The position numbers and the translations under genes are program-made. From the NCBI GenBank assembly GCA_050084985.1, contig JBITNC010000002.1:36270001-36334000 (forward strand): 64,000 bases of DNA. Reading direction: 5' to 3'. This document shows, piece by piece, positions 1-9,884 of this stretch (position 1 is the first letter of the stretch; each line of letters begins with the position of its first letter). Source of the DNA: Nageia nagi. Its lineage: Eukaryota > Pinophyta. The notes beneath the pieces are model-generated. The model saw only the letters and a list, made by a program, of their open reading frames with translations. It had not been told where the DNA came from and made no database searches.

Positions 1-203
1 GTTATTCAAACTCTTCATGGAAAATACCTCTTTGCGTAGTACACATGCTTCTCTAATCATTTTTCAAAATGTTTCTTCCATTTTAACATCGTTGATGACC
101 TAGGAACAACTATAAATACTATTGACAACATAGATCCATTATAGATTTCTCATGAGATCTCATCGGGAGGGCAAGATAAATCAAACAAACAGTTTCACCA
201 AAA
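1..203 (-). mobile_element. 5' leader and primer-binding site of a Ty3/gypsy-like element running off the left edge
   Basis: Read on the minus strand, the sequence just inside the LTR at 204-967 begins with a 3-base spacer (201-203) and then TGGTGAAAC (192-200). Element 5 has the same spacer and TGGTGAACC next to its 5' LTR (56003-56011). This is the expected place and shape of a primer-binding site. It shows that the element body extends leftward beyond the window. No coding sequence is visible in these 203 bases. Confidence 0.5.
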
Positions 204-967
204 TGTAGACCATAAATAATGAATTAAATAAATAATTCATTAATATGATTTACAATATATTATGTTGTTTGAGGTAATACAAGCCATATATGATCTTTAA
301 TTGATATATAAACCTCATAAATGAATAGAGTATTTTGAGTGCATACGAAATGAGTGGTCACACATCTACCTTTTGATCATCAATGAGCTCTAGGCAGTTG
401 AATTATCACAGCATCAATTTATAGGAAATACACACCATTAGTTATGTCGAATTAGTATAATTACATGCACAAATTGAAGTATATGAAAGCAAACAAAGAT
501 TATTGTAGATCATACTTCAAACATAATAACATCCATGCATAAAAAACATCGTTAACAGCCTAAAATATGCACATCTATGAGCAAAAATTGAAACGCATGA
601 GACAAGACAAAGGGTATAGCAAATCTAAGATAAGTGGTGTTACGAAACACCTTTGTTGGGATGGATATGATATTGCATGTTCTATTCTCTCTCCCTCTCA
701 TCCATTTGCTCCCTCTCCTCCTAAGAGATTATGTGTCTTTGGTATTCTTTTATAGCAACATCTTGATCCTATTTAATTCTTGGGATCATTGCACATTACA
801 TTGTTTGTGGTGTCTTTATTGATATTTGACACCCTTTACATTGTTCTATGGTTCATTACATTTATTACATTTCCTTGGGTATATTTTAACCCTTTTTTAA
901 AATAAATATCCTTGATGTTATAAAATAAATTATTTAATAAATAATAATTCATTTTTAGGTGTCTATA
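204..967 (-). repeat. LTR of the element-5 family (5' LTR of a partial element)
   Basis: The segment begins TGTAGAC at 204 and ends GTCTATA at 967, an imperfect inverted terminal repeat. On the minus strand its first bases read like the start of the element-5 LTR (TATAGACACCTAAAAATGA here against TGTAGATGCCTAAAAATGA). Its length of 764 bp is close to the 711-721 bp of the other three copies. The primer-binding site to its left makes it a 5' LTR in minus orientation rather than a solo LTR. The interior is strongly diverged from the element-5 LTRs, so it is a related rather than identical family. Confidence 0.55.
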
Positions 968-1204
968 GTCATAATGTACAAAGTTCTATTTTGTATCAAT
1001 AGACAAGCCAATTAGTTATGTTGAAGGGTTTGGTGTTTGTTCAATTTGTGTTGTAATCATAATTTATTGGCTACATTCAAACCTAGTATGGTACCCAACC
1101 AAAATAAATTTAATAAATTAATATAACAAGGATGTATACAATGGAAAAGGTTGAAGGAAATTCTATACTTTCAACAAAAAATTTAAGGATAATTTGATTT
1201 GGAA

Positions 1205-1690
1205 TTAGGTTTATATGTAAAGTTAAGACCTTTAATTATGGACTTCATGAATTTCATATAGGATTTATTTAAGCCAAAGGGCTTGGTAAGATTCATAGTA
1301 GAATAAGAAAGGACATTTGAAAAAATATGGGATGAGGTATCAATTGCACCAAGTATTTACATAGTTGTTTGGAATGACCATTTCATTATTCTTGAGGTTG
1401 AATCAAATGCAAATTATATTAGTGATACCCTTGGATGTAAAAAGGTATATATTTTTAAATTTGATGAAGAGATGGAAATATGTGAGAATCCAAAAAGAAA
1501 AATTCCAAGTAGCCCTAAAAATATTATATGTAGAAGTAAGGATTATTGTAAAGATTACTTAAATAGCTTTTTAGCAATTGCAGTTCTGCAAGATGTGGTA
1601 GCTAATCACAAAATTAAATAGATAAGCAATATGCAACTAATAAAAAAGTTTATAGTTGAGTTCTCTTTCATAGCACAAGATAACATCCTA
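1205..1690 (+). pseudogene. Relic of a plant NT-C2 / EEIG1-EHBP1-type protein gene (C-terminal part)
   Basis: A clean 97-codon open frame (1328-1618, stop 1619-1621) reads WDEVSIAPSIYIVVWNDHF, then NANYISDTLG, KVYIFKFDEE and IICRSKDYCKDYLNSFLA. This order and wording match what I know of the C-terminal half of plant NT-type C2-domain proteins: an 'IWDEI...YIVSWNDHFF', 'AYYIIDTLGE', 'AYVLKFD' and 'VCRGKESCREYIKSFLAAIP' series. Upstream, a frame with a stop (1225-1300, KTFNYGLHEFHIGF then AKGLGKI) resembles the preceding block of the same family. Downstream, after the stop, a 'LIKKFIVEFSF' stretch may be the remnant of the final conserved segment. There are no introns, no start codon and at least two lesions, so this is a dead fragment, possibly processed. 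The function of the family is poorly defined. Identification is from motif memory and needs a protein search. Confidence 0.55.
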
Positions 1691-2459
1691 GAGGATACAT
1701 AGTGTAAGGCCTTGTATATAATCCTGGATGTTTTATGACTCCTATTCTTCAAAATTTGTAGCCCTCATAAGAGGCATTATCCTATGTAGGAACATGATGG
1801 AGCAAAGAAACCTACAAAATAAATGAGAAAAGAAGAAGACTCTACATCATATATCTAGATTTAGACCAACAACTAGGATAACTCCTCCAAATGATGAAAA
1901 GTTGAGGAAACTTTTGTATTATTTTAATATTCAAACTACACGAGATAGGAAACAATGGACTTATATGATGCCAACAAGATATGTTGCAAGGTTGTGAAGT
2001 TTTTATTTGATAGATTTCAATTAATTATATGTGCAAGTTGTTGTACTTCTTTCTCTTACACAATTCTAACAATGTTATTTGATGTGCAAGTTTGAAAAGG
2101 ATTTTGGATATATATGCATTGACACAACTAGGAGTGATTTTGGAAGCATTTATGTACATTGAGATTGGTTACAAATAGAGAAGTTCATTTTTGGATACAT
2201 TTATGTATGTATGTGTGTGTGTGTGTTGGATATATTTATGTACATTTTTTGATATATTTATATACATTTTTGGATACATTTATATACTAAGTGATATACA
2301 TTTTTTAGTAATGTTTTTTCTTATATTTATTTTTCCTAGAAATATTGCAATGCAAATTTTTAGATCTCTAAATTAATATACACAAACATGGTATTAGTGA
2401 TTTAAATATCATATAATATACAACAAAAAGCAAACCTATCAAAAAATATACTTCTGATA
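1691..2459. other. Unassigned AT-rich sequence with a short TG/ATAC-rich tract
   Basis: No gene is recognisable. At about 2186-2292 there is a low-complexity array of roughly 20-24-bp units built on 'TTTTGGATACATTTATGTA', interrupted by a (TG)n run near 2210-2227. Confidence 0.4.
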
Positions 2460-2700
2460 CAATTGCACAAAATGATCATAGATATGCACAAAATGGCCTT
2501 TTAAAAAGGCTCAAGAAACTTTCAAGCAAATGCAATTATCAAATTTTAAGCTAAACTTTGTAATTTTCCCAAAATGTACCACCATAATAGGAGCATTAGA
2601 GGAAGCCTAGACATCTATCAAAGAGTAGCTAAAAGTATTCATCATGAAAAGAATAAAGAAAAATATTTTCTAAATGAAAGAACAAAGATTTAAAACTAAA
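2460..2700 (+). pseudogene. PPR-protein gene fragment
   Basis: Reading in two frames gives YAQNGLLK, then QANAIIKF/QMQLSNFK-like sequence, 'KLCNFPKMYHH' and 'IYQRVAKSIHHEKN'. This is the spacing of one pentatricopeptide repeat followed by the start of the next ('YAQNG...EAL..F.QMQL...KP..VTF..VLPA'). Only about one and a half repeats remain and at least one frameshift is needed, so no protein is made. The same motif block is found in the larger relics at 26100-28240. Like the second of those, this fragment is followed within about 100 bp by a GGGCATATA-type repeat array. Confidence 0.5.
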
Positions 2701-2760
2701 TCATCACTAATTTTTTTTTAATTCCAACTTTACCATATTACACAGTGGTTGTATCATAAT

Positions 2761-3262
2761 AAAATATAGGCGTATAATTATAAAGCTTAGGCGTATAATA
2801 ATTTTAAGTTTACAATTTATTTTTTTATATATTATAAAGTATGGGCGTATATTATAAATCTTGGGCATATGTAATTAAAGTTTGGGCATACATAACTAAA
2901 GTTTGGATGTATATAATTAAAGTTTGGGCATATTTAATTAAAGTTTAGGTGTATAATAATTTTAAGTTTATGATTGAATTTTTGTATATTATAAAGCTTA
3001 GGTATATATTATAAATCTTGAGTGTATATTATAAAGCATGGGTATATGTAATTAAAGTTTGAGCATATATGACTAAAGTTTGGGCATATATAATTAAATT
3101 AAAGTTTTAGTGTTTAATAATTTTAAGTTTACAATTTAGTTTTTTATATACTATAAAGCTTGGGCATATATTATAAAGCTTGGGTATATGTAATCAAAGT
3201 TTGGGCATATATAACTGTACATATTTAATTAAAGTTTGAGCATATATATGTCAATAGTGTGT
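2761..3262 (+). repeat. Three-copy tandem repeat of about 160 bp with GGGCATATA sub-repeats
   Basis: The anchor TAATAATTTTAAGTTTA occurs at 2796, 2954 and 3115, giving periods of 158 and 161 bp. Inside each copy a shorter unit of about 20-25 bp recurs in forms such as 'AAAGTTTGGGCATATATAATT' and 'AAAGCTTGGGTATATATT'. The array is degenerate and AT-rich. Similar GGGCATATA/GGGCGTATA words recur at 28380-28862. Confidence 0.75.
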
Positions 3263-3638
3263 ATATATAATTAAAAGTGAGGATATAAATAGTTCTCAAC
3301 TAGAAATTGTATTTATGATGGTGACCATTATGGAGTGTTATGATCTAGATTTAGTAGAGTGTTTGGTTTAGTTGGTGAAGTGGAAGGTTGATGAGCTACT
3401 CATTTATTAATAGATGGCCTCTTCTTACATAATGAATTTTCCATATAAAGTGAGAGTGAATCCACTACATTCTTCTTTTCCAAAATTATTCGAGTTTTCA
3501 ACACCTCTACTAGTAGAGAAAGAAGTGTTGTTATTTTTCATCTCTGCTTATCCTCCATTTAACTTTACATTATTATTATTATTATTAAGATTGAAATTAT
3601 TGTTAAAATGAAAGTGAAATAGTCATGAGAGTCTCGAG
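3263..3638. other. Unassigned spacer left of element 1
   Basis: AT-rich sequence with a (TTA)n run near 3571-3586. A 65-codon open frame here is rich in Leu and Phe and resembles nothing I know. I see no gene. Confidence 0.4.
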
Positions 3639-4184
3639 TGTTTGAGAATTGGCACTTGCCACAAGCTCATTTTTTGAGCTTCCATATTTCACTTTCCAAT
3701 TGGTAACTTGCAGATTGGCTAGTTCCACCTAGTAGCTATTGATTGGCCCCCAAACCTGCTAATCACTTCCCATCCAATAGGTCCAACCTAACCAACCAAC
3801 CTGCAACCCACTGGTTAGGATCAAATAAAAAGTGCCTTCGTAACTCCAAATATTGAACTCATTTTTACTTATTTTTTGTGAAATTTTTTTTATTTTCCAA
3901 TCTCATCCTGATGTATTCAAGAAGTGTAGCTTCTTTTTGGTTTCAATTAATAGGGATTTGTAATCTTTGTATCAATAGTTAGATTCTACCTTTCTTCAAG
4001 CATTGTATTGTTCTCTTTTAGTTTATCAAATCTCATCATTGAAGAGTGTATGAAGCTTCATTCTTGAAATTCATCTTATGTAATTTTGTTTTTCATTAAT
4101 AGGATATTTTTTCTATTCAATTCCTTTATTATTTTACATTATTTATAATATTATATGTTTATTTGAATCCTCTTAGATTCCTCT
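3639..4184 (+). repeat. 5' LTR of element 1
   Basis: It starts TGTTTGAGAATTGGCACTTG and ends GATTCCTCT, aligning throughout with 8321-8839, which starts TGTTGGAGAATTAGAACTTG and ends GATTCCTCA. Shared inner blocks include 'AGCTCATTTTTTGAG', 'GTGTATGAAGCTTCATTCTTGAA' (split by small changes) and 'TTTTTCATTAATAG'. Length is 546 bp against 519 bp for the 3' copy. Confidence 0.9.
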
Positions 4185-4186
4185 TT

Positions 4187-4198
4187 TGGTATCAGATC
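4187..4198 (+). other. Primer-binding site of element 1 (initiator-Met tRNA type)
   Basis: TGGTATCAGATC lies 2 bases inside the 5' LTR. The usual plant copia primer-binding site is TGGTATCAGAGC, complementary to the 3' end of initiator methionine tRNA, so 11 of 12 bases agree. It would prime minus-strand DNA synthesis. Confidence 0.85.
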
Positions 4199-4213
4199 TT
4201 TATTCAATATTAG

Positions 4214-5470
4214 ATGGGTTTGATAAAGCATACAACTTATAGCAATTACAAAGGTTGCTTGTGTAGTCTTTGGTTTCTTGTTTGCAGGTATCATGGCCAT
4301 GACATAAATTTATATATTCTTGTTCCATACTTTAATGGAAGTGATTATGAGTATTGGAGCATTAAAATGCAATTTTTACTCATTAGAAAAAATTTGTATT
4401 ATGTAGTTAAGCATGGCTACTTAGAAACAATGGATCGGAGTAATCTCTTAATAGATGAGAAGAATACTAAGAAGGAATGTAGGAGCTAGAAATATTTTTC
4501 CTTTTCTCACCTCCAAGCAACTCTTGATAAGAGATTTTTTTCCAAGATTGATTGCAAGATATCCAAATATGCTTGGACAATGTTGAAGGAAGGTTTTCAA
4601 GGGAGTGATTAAGTAAAATAAGTGAAGTTGTAGACTCTAAGGATAGAATTTGAGACTCTCAATATGAAGAATACTAAGAAGGTTTCTAATTATTATGTTA
4701 GAGTGAAGGAGATTGTTAACAAGATGTAAACTCTTGGTGAGACCTTAGGAAAAGCAATTGTTATTAAAAAAAAATTGAGATCACTCACCAAGAACTAGAA
4801 CCATATTGCTGTGATTTTAAAGTAGATTAAGGATCTCTCTCAACTGGAGATTGATTCTCTCATTGGCTCTCTTATGTTTCATGAAGAGAGGCTAGATGAT
4901 GAACTATATCAGTCCAGTAAAGATGAGAAAGCCTTTTTTCCAAAGAAGGTGAATTAAGATCAAATGGGCAAGGAAAAGGAAGAAGTAAGTAAAGAGGTAG
5001 AGGAAGAGGAGGCTCTTCAAACTCAAGAGTAAGAGGTAGAGGCAGTGTTGATAAGAGGAATGCTCAATGCTGAGAGGGAGTGTAGAGCCAAACAAATAGC
5101 CAATGGTGAGGGAGGAGCAACCAATTATAGAGATGAATAAGAGTATAGTAAAACTCTCTTTATTTCCATGGAGGAGAAAACCAATATAGTTAAAACAAAG
5201 AGTGAAGAGACTTGGTTACTAGACATCGATTTCTCAAACTGTATGACTAGAAAGGTGGAGATTCTCTAATCCATTAATCATTCCTATAGGTAAAGCATTA
5301 AGCTTGGAAATAATAGTGCCATAGAGGTGGTTGGTAAAGGTATTGTTGAAGTTCCTACAAATCATGGAATGAATAAGATGAAGTATGTTTATCACACTCT
5401 AGATATGGCTCATAGCTTGCTCAATGTTGGGCATATTATGGAATAGGCATGTTAATATTGTGCATATGAT
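4214..5470 (+). pseudogene. Element 1 gag and protease region
   Basis: From about 4290 the frame reads LVPYFNGSDYEYWSIKM, the N-terminal block of copia gag proteins (UBN2-type, 'F.G.NY..W...M'). Further on are KNTKKVSNYYVRVKEIVNKM and a charged K/E-rich stretch near 4920-5060. The protease active-site region (about 5210-5260) reads ETWLLDIDFSNCMTRK, where copia proteases usually have a D-S-G-C-S-N-H-M series, so the catalytic signature is damaged. 'MKYVYHTLDMAHSLLNVGHIME' (split across the limit: MKYVYHTLDM, then AHSLLNVGHIME) matches the block after the protease. I count more than ten in-frame stops, many at positions where Gln or Arg is expected. No zinc knuckle could be recovered. Confidence 0.75.
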
Positions 5471-5544
5471 AGCCAATCAATTATTTCCATTGAAGCTTAG
5501 TGATAAAGGAGAAATTATTATTGCAAATGTGGCTATAAATGACA

Positions 5545-6400
5545 TATCTTAATTATGGCATCTCATATTTGGCCACTTGAATATAAATAGCTTGAAGTTA
5601 TCTCATGATCTTGTTCATGGTTTGCCTCTTGTTGAAGATCTCAAATATATTTGTGAAACTTGTATTTTGAGAAAGAAAACAAAATAGCAATTTGATCATG
5701 AGAAAGAATGGAGGGACTCGTTCCCACTACAATTGGTTTATACTAAATTATGTATACTAATGCGATCAAAGAGTCTTAGTATGAATTTCTATTTCCTCAC
5801 TTTTATTGATGATTTTAGTTGAATGTGTTGGGTTTATTTTATCAAACATAAAGATAAGGCATTTGGGTGTTTTAAAGAATTCAAAGAGTTTGTTGAAAAT
5901 TATAGTGAGTACATAATAAAATGTGTAAGAAGTGATAGAGGGGTATAGTATGCTTCTAATTAATTTACTAATTTTTACAAGGAGCATGGAATTAAGAGGC
6001 AATATATTATAGCCTATACTCCATAACAAAATGGAGTAGCTAAGAGAAAAAATAAAGCTCTCATGAAGATGGTAAGATGTTTGTTGCAAATAAAAAAGTT
6101 GCATAACATATATTGGGCTGAAACTATGAGAACATCCAATTATGTGTTGAATAGATGCTCCACTAGTACAATGGAAGGAAAGATCTCCTTTGAAGCTTGG
6201 TATGAAAAGAATCCAAGTGTCTTCCATTTTAGAGTTTTTGGTTTCTTGGTATATGCTCATGTGCCAAAAGAAAATAGAAAAAAATTGGATGCAAAGATTG
6301 AACCATGTGTGTTTATTGGCCATAGTGAAGAGAGTAAGGCATATAGGCTTTACAATCCCAAAACCATAAAAATAATTGTGTCAAGCAATGTCATTTTTTA
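5545..6400 (+). pseudogene. Element 1 integrase (GAG-pre-integrase plus DDE core)
   Basis: It opens with LWHLIFGHLNINSLKL and ICETCILRKKTK, the H..H..C..C zinc-binding GAG-pre-integrase block. The core follows: FLTFIDDFS with a stop where Arg is usual, then VRSDRGV-stop-YASN (normally a R-S-D-N-G-G-E-Y block), then YTP-stop-QNGVAKRKN, where the catalytic Glu of 'NGVVERKN' has become Lys. The C-terminal part from 6063 is open for 112 codons and holds YVLNRCSTST, FHFRVFGFLVYAHVP and CVFIGHSEESKAYRLYNP, all standard copia integrase C-terminal motifs. The enzyme is dead through stops and the Glu replacement. Confidence 0.85.
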
Positions 6401-6437
6401 ATGGGGGAAATTTTATAGACAAAAGCAAAAATGCATA

Positions 6438-6704
6438 GTGGATATTGGAGGAGAAGTGCCCAACCAAGAAAATACTTCAAATTTGAAGAATGTTAAGCCT
6501 AAGAGATGTATTTATCTTCCAAATCTTCAAGATGTACCTCCAAGTCCTCCATCAAGTCCCTCCAGCAACTCCAAGACCAATCCCACTTCTCCTTCAAGTG
6601 GAGGTTCTCCTAATGTGATTGCAAAAGTGATGAAGACAAAAAGAGTTAAAAAATTATTTCCAAAACCATCCTTCTTATCAAGTTCTAGATGTAAATTTTT
6701 ATGA
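6438..6704 (+). pseudogene. Element 1 Ser/Pro-rich linker between integrase and RT
   Basis: An 88-codon open frame rich in Pro, Ser and Thr (DVPPSPPSSPSSNSKTNPTS) lies exactly where copia polyproteins have a low-complexity linker between integrase and reverse transcriptase. It has no domain of its own and is part of the decayed polyprotein rather than a gene. Confidence 0.6.
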
Positions 6705-6839
6705 AAGGCTTACTAGAAGTGAATTTCATAAAATGGAAAAGTATGTCAACCAATTTAGTGATATGGAAGTGGATGAGGACCCAAAGGGGGAGATGGTTAA
6801 TTATGCATTTTGTGCAACATAGAATGTTGTTTTTTATTT

Positions 6840-7870
6840 ATTTTTATCCATCTTGTTATGAGGAAGCTTGTACCAAAAATTTATGGTTGAAGGCCATGGA
6901 AGAAGAGATTCATTCAATTGAAAATAATGACACTTACAAAGTTTATGAGTTTCCAAAAGGAAAGAGATATGTAGGCTCCAAGTGGATTTACAAAACTAAA
7001 TCTAACAGTGATGGAACAAATGAAAGGCACAAAGCAAGGTTAGTTGCCAAAGGGTTCTGACAAAAATATAGAGTGGATTATGAAGATACTTTTTCCACAG
7101 TTGCAAGACAAAAAATAGTAAGAATGCTTCTTTCATTGGTAGCCCAAAAACATTGGAATGTACATCACATGGATGTAAAAAGTACATTCTTGAATGGCTA
7201 TTTGGATGAGGAGGTTTATGTGCAACAACCTCAAGAATTTTAAGTGCAAGGTAAATAGATGCATGTGCACAAGCTCAAGAAGGCCTGTATATGGCCTTAA
7301 GCAAGCTTCAAGAGCTTGGTACACCTAAATTGATTGATATTTCCTAACGTTTGGGCTCATTAAAAAACAAATAAGCTAACACTCTACATCAAGAGAGAAG
7401 GTAATCACATCTTGCTTATTTCTCTTTATGTTGATGATTTAATTTATATGGGAAGTGATTTCATCATGAATGACAAGTTTAATATTAATTTTATGCATGA
7501 GTTTGATATGAAGGATCTAGGCCTCATGAGGTACTTTCTTAGCATGGATGTCCACCAGTGTCAAGATCATACTTTTGTTTTCCAGTGAAAGTATGCAAGA
7601 TACATGCTCACAAAATATGACATGGATAATTGTAACTCTATTTTGAATCATGTAGCTCATCGAGAGTTACTTTACAAAGAAGATGGTGCTCCAAAAGCTA
7701 ATGTAATAGAATTTTGGAGCATTGTAGTTAGCCTCATTTTTCTTAGCAATATTAGGCCTGATATCCAATTTGTTGTCTCAGTGGTGTCTAGATATATGAA
7801 TGATCCTTTCATTTTGCACATGAAGACTACCAAGAGAATTCTCATATATGTGAAAGCTGCCATCATCTTG
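6840..7870 (+). pseudogene. Element 1 reverse transcriptase
   Basis: The order of motifs is WLKAMEEEIHSIENNDTY, GSKWIYKTKSNSDG, RHKARLVAKGF, VDYEDTFSTVARQKIVR, HHMDVKSTFLNGYLDEEVY, then LLISLYVDDLIYMGSD and FDMKDLGLMRYFLSMDV. This is the complete copia RT series. The catalytic YVDD (7427-7438) is intact. Stops follow RLVAKGF, and a frameshift lies around 7230-7370, where the 'LYGLKQA.R.WY' block is scrambled. The end of the domain (7604-7890) is open and reads RPDIQFVVSVVSRYMNDP. Confidence 0.88.
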
Positions 7871-7879
7871 GTCTCCATT

Positions 7880-8275
7880 ATTCTCATGTGGAGAAGATGG
7901 AACTTGTAGGATATAATGATAATGACGGGGGCAGTAATCTTGATGATAGGAAATCAACTTTTAGTAAGTGTTTCTTACTTGGTTTAGATATGATTACATG
8001 GAGCTCCAAGAAGTAATCTATAGTAGTAGTTTCCTCTTATGAAGTGGAGTATATTGAATATTTTGGTGAGAAACAATTCTTTACTATGACAACTAGAGTG
8101 CCATTCAGTTGGCACATAATCCCATACACCATAATAGGTCAAATCACTTTCAATTGAAGTATAATTTCATCAGTGACATGATGGAGAAGAGACAAATTAA
8201 TCTCTAATATTGTAATACCAAGATCAATTTGGTTTATATCTTTATGAAAGCTATTATCAAGGCTTAATTTATGAT
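7880..8275 (+). pseudogene. Element 1 RNase H remnant
   Basis: The block GYNDNDGGSNLDDRKSTFS, followed by ITWSSKK-stop-SIVVVSSYEVEYI, corresponds to the copia RNase H motifs 'GY.D.D.AG...DRKST.G' and 'SW.SKKQ..VA.S..EAEY'. After about 8060 it decays, with only traces of the end of the polyprotein. It ends about 45 bp before the 3' LTR. Confidence 0.75.
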
Positions 8276-8307
8276 ACTTAGAGACTCCATGGTGAGCCCT
8301 CTTTACA

Positions 8308-8320
8308 TAAAGGGGGAGAA
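8308..8320 (+). other. Polypurine tract of element 1
   Basis: AAAGGGGGAGAA, with one preceding T, directly abuts the 3' LTR. This is the normal plus-strand DNA priming site. Confidence 0.85.
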
Positions 8321-8839
8321 TGTTGGAGAATTAGAACTTGCTATGAGCTCATTTTTTGAGTTTCCATATTTCACTATCCAAATAGTAGCTTACAAATTGA
8401 CTAGTTCCAATTGATAACTACTTGACTAACCCCCAAATCTACCATCTAATCTTACTTGACCAACTGACCTGCAACCCATTGGTGAGGATCAAATAAAATA
8501 TGCCTTAGTAAATTCAAATATTTAAGGTGTTTTACTTATTTTTAATGCATTTCTTTTGCTTTCCAAACTCACCTTGATGTATTTGATCAGTGTAGCTTGT
8601 TGTTGGTTTCAGTTACTAGGCATTTGTAAGTTTGTATCAATCATTAGATTCTACATTTTTTCAAGCATTATTTTGTTCTCTTTTATTTTTGTAACTCTCA
8701 CCATTGAAATGTGTATGAAGCTTCATTCTTGAACTTCATCTTATGTAATTTTATTTTTCATTAATAGAATATTGTTCCTATTCAGTTCCTCCATTATTTA
8801 TAGTATTATATGTTCATTTTAATCCATTTGGATTCCTCA
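8321..8839 (+). repeat. 3' LTR of element 1
   Basis: It begins TGTTGGAGAATTAGAACTTG immediately after the polypurine tract and ends GATTCCTCA. It pairs with the LTR at 3639-4184. Confidence 0.9.
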
Positions 8840-8915
8840 TTAGGGAATTAAGTTATACTAAAACCTCCCTATTGGTACCCAATTATACCCTATCAAGTTA
8901 TACAAGATAATGTTA

Positions 8916-9209
8916 GCCTACAATGGAGTGCGTTGACCTACAATGAATAATGTGATATACATATGAGTGTGTCAACCTACAATGGAGTGTGTAAAATTAA
9001 AATCAAGTGTGTTGGCCTATAAGGTAAAAAATATCCATATGAAAATGTCACCCTACATATGAGTGTGTCAACCTACAATGGAGTGTTTCGGCCTACAATG
9101 GAGTGTATCAACCTACAATCAAGTGTGTTGGCCTATAAGGTAAAATATTTTCCATATGACAATGTCAGCCTACATATGAGTGTATTGACCTATAATGGAG
9201 TGTGTCGGG
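8916..9209 (+). repeat. Tandem repeat, about 116-bp period, of CCTACAATGGAGTGTGT units
   Basis: The block 'ATCAAGTGTGTTGGCCTATAAGGTAAAA' recurs at 9002 and 9118 (period 116). Within and around it, the word 'CCTACAATGGAGTGTGT' and close variants (CCTACATATGAGTGTGT, CCTATAATGGAGTGTGT) repeat every 18-22 bp or so. The array starts about 75 bp after element 1. It has no recognised function. Confidence 0.75.
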
Positions 9210-9884
9210 TGATAGTCAAGGATATCATTTAAGCATGTTTTTCTTCAAAAATCACTGAATGGGCCCACTTTTAGAGACTTTGAGTTATATTTTAAAATAA
9301 TTAAATTTTATTTTAAAAATAATAATAAAATTATGGAAGATTGTTATCCACTTATTTAAAGGGTTGAGGATGTTTATTTTTACACATAAAGGCAAGTAAA
9401 ATGGCAAGGGGTCAAATCAGACAACCAAGGAGAAAAATGGATGATAGAAGAAATAGTTAGGCTATTCAAAACTATGTTCAATGCTCATCATATCAACAAG
9501 GTATGTACACCAAGTCACTCTCCCCTAATTAAATTTCCACAAAAATGAAATTATCTTCATCAAATAATTTTAAATTTTCAATCAGTTACAATTTTAAATT
9601 TCAAATCAAGGATAAGGTTTTATTCAAAAAAGGGTTAGGATTTCACTTGAATTATGATTTTAAAGTGATGGATGATAAAATCAAATTAATTTTAGTTGCA
9701 CACTATTTAATTCTAAAAATAATTGTAACCCTTATTTTTAAAACCTAGGGTTTTAAATATAAATAAAAAAAAGAAGTTTCATTAATGATAAACAAAATGG
9801 ATCCAAAAAAGGTAGAAAAAAGACCCAAACCATAATAGGTGATAAAATATTAGTTAGATTATGATTTATAATGCCAATTTATAA
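9210..9884. other. Unassigned spacer
   Basis: AT-rich sequence with A/T runs. A 67-codon open frame at 9545-9748 is Lys/Phe-rich low complexity. I see no gene or element edge. Confidence 0.35.

Larger units (their letters stand above)
3639..8839 (+). mobile_element. Ty1/copia retrotransposon (element 1), full length but decayed
   Basis: Two direct LTRs (3639-4184 and 8321-8839) flank a 4.1-kb internal region in the canonical copia order gag, protease, GAG-pre-integrase, integrase, RT, RNase H. A primer-binding site and a polypurine tract sit at the expected inner edges. All domains are on the plus strand and all carry stops and frameshifts. The 5-bp flanks (TCGAG on the left, TTAGG on the right) do not match, so the target duplication has decayed or my LTR edges are off by a few bases. 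LTR divergence is high by eye, so the insertion is old. Confidence 0.9.

Noticed and set aside
5766-6323. 185-codon open frame on the minus strand
   Set aside because: It lies entirely antisense to the integrase of element 1, whose motifs (FIDDFS, QNGVAKRKN, YVLNRCSTS) are unmistakable on the plus strand. It resembles no protein.
3634-8844. Target duplication around element 1
   Set aside because: TCGAG and TTAGG do not match, and shifting the LTR edges by a few bases does not produce a convincing pair.
8916-9209. CRISPR-like appearance of regularly spaced repeats
   Set aside because: The spacers are themselves repeated, the context is a plant retrotransposon cluster, and there are no cas genes. 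It is a higher-order tandem repeat.
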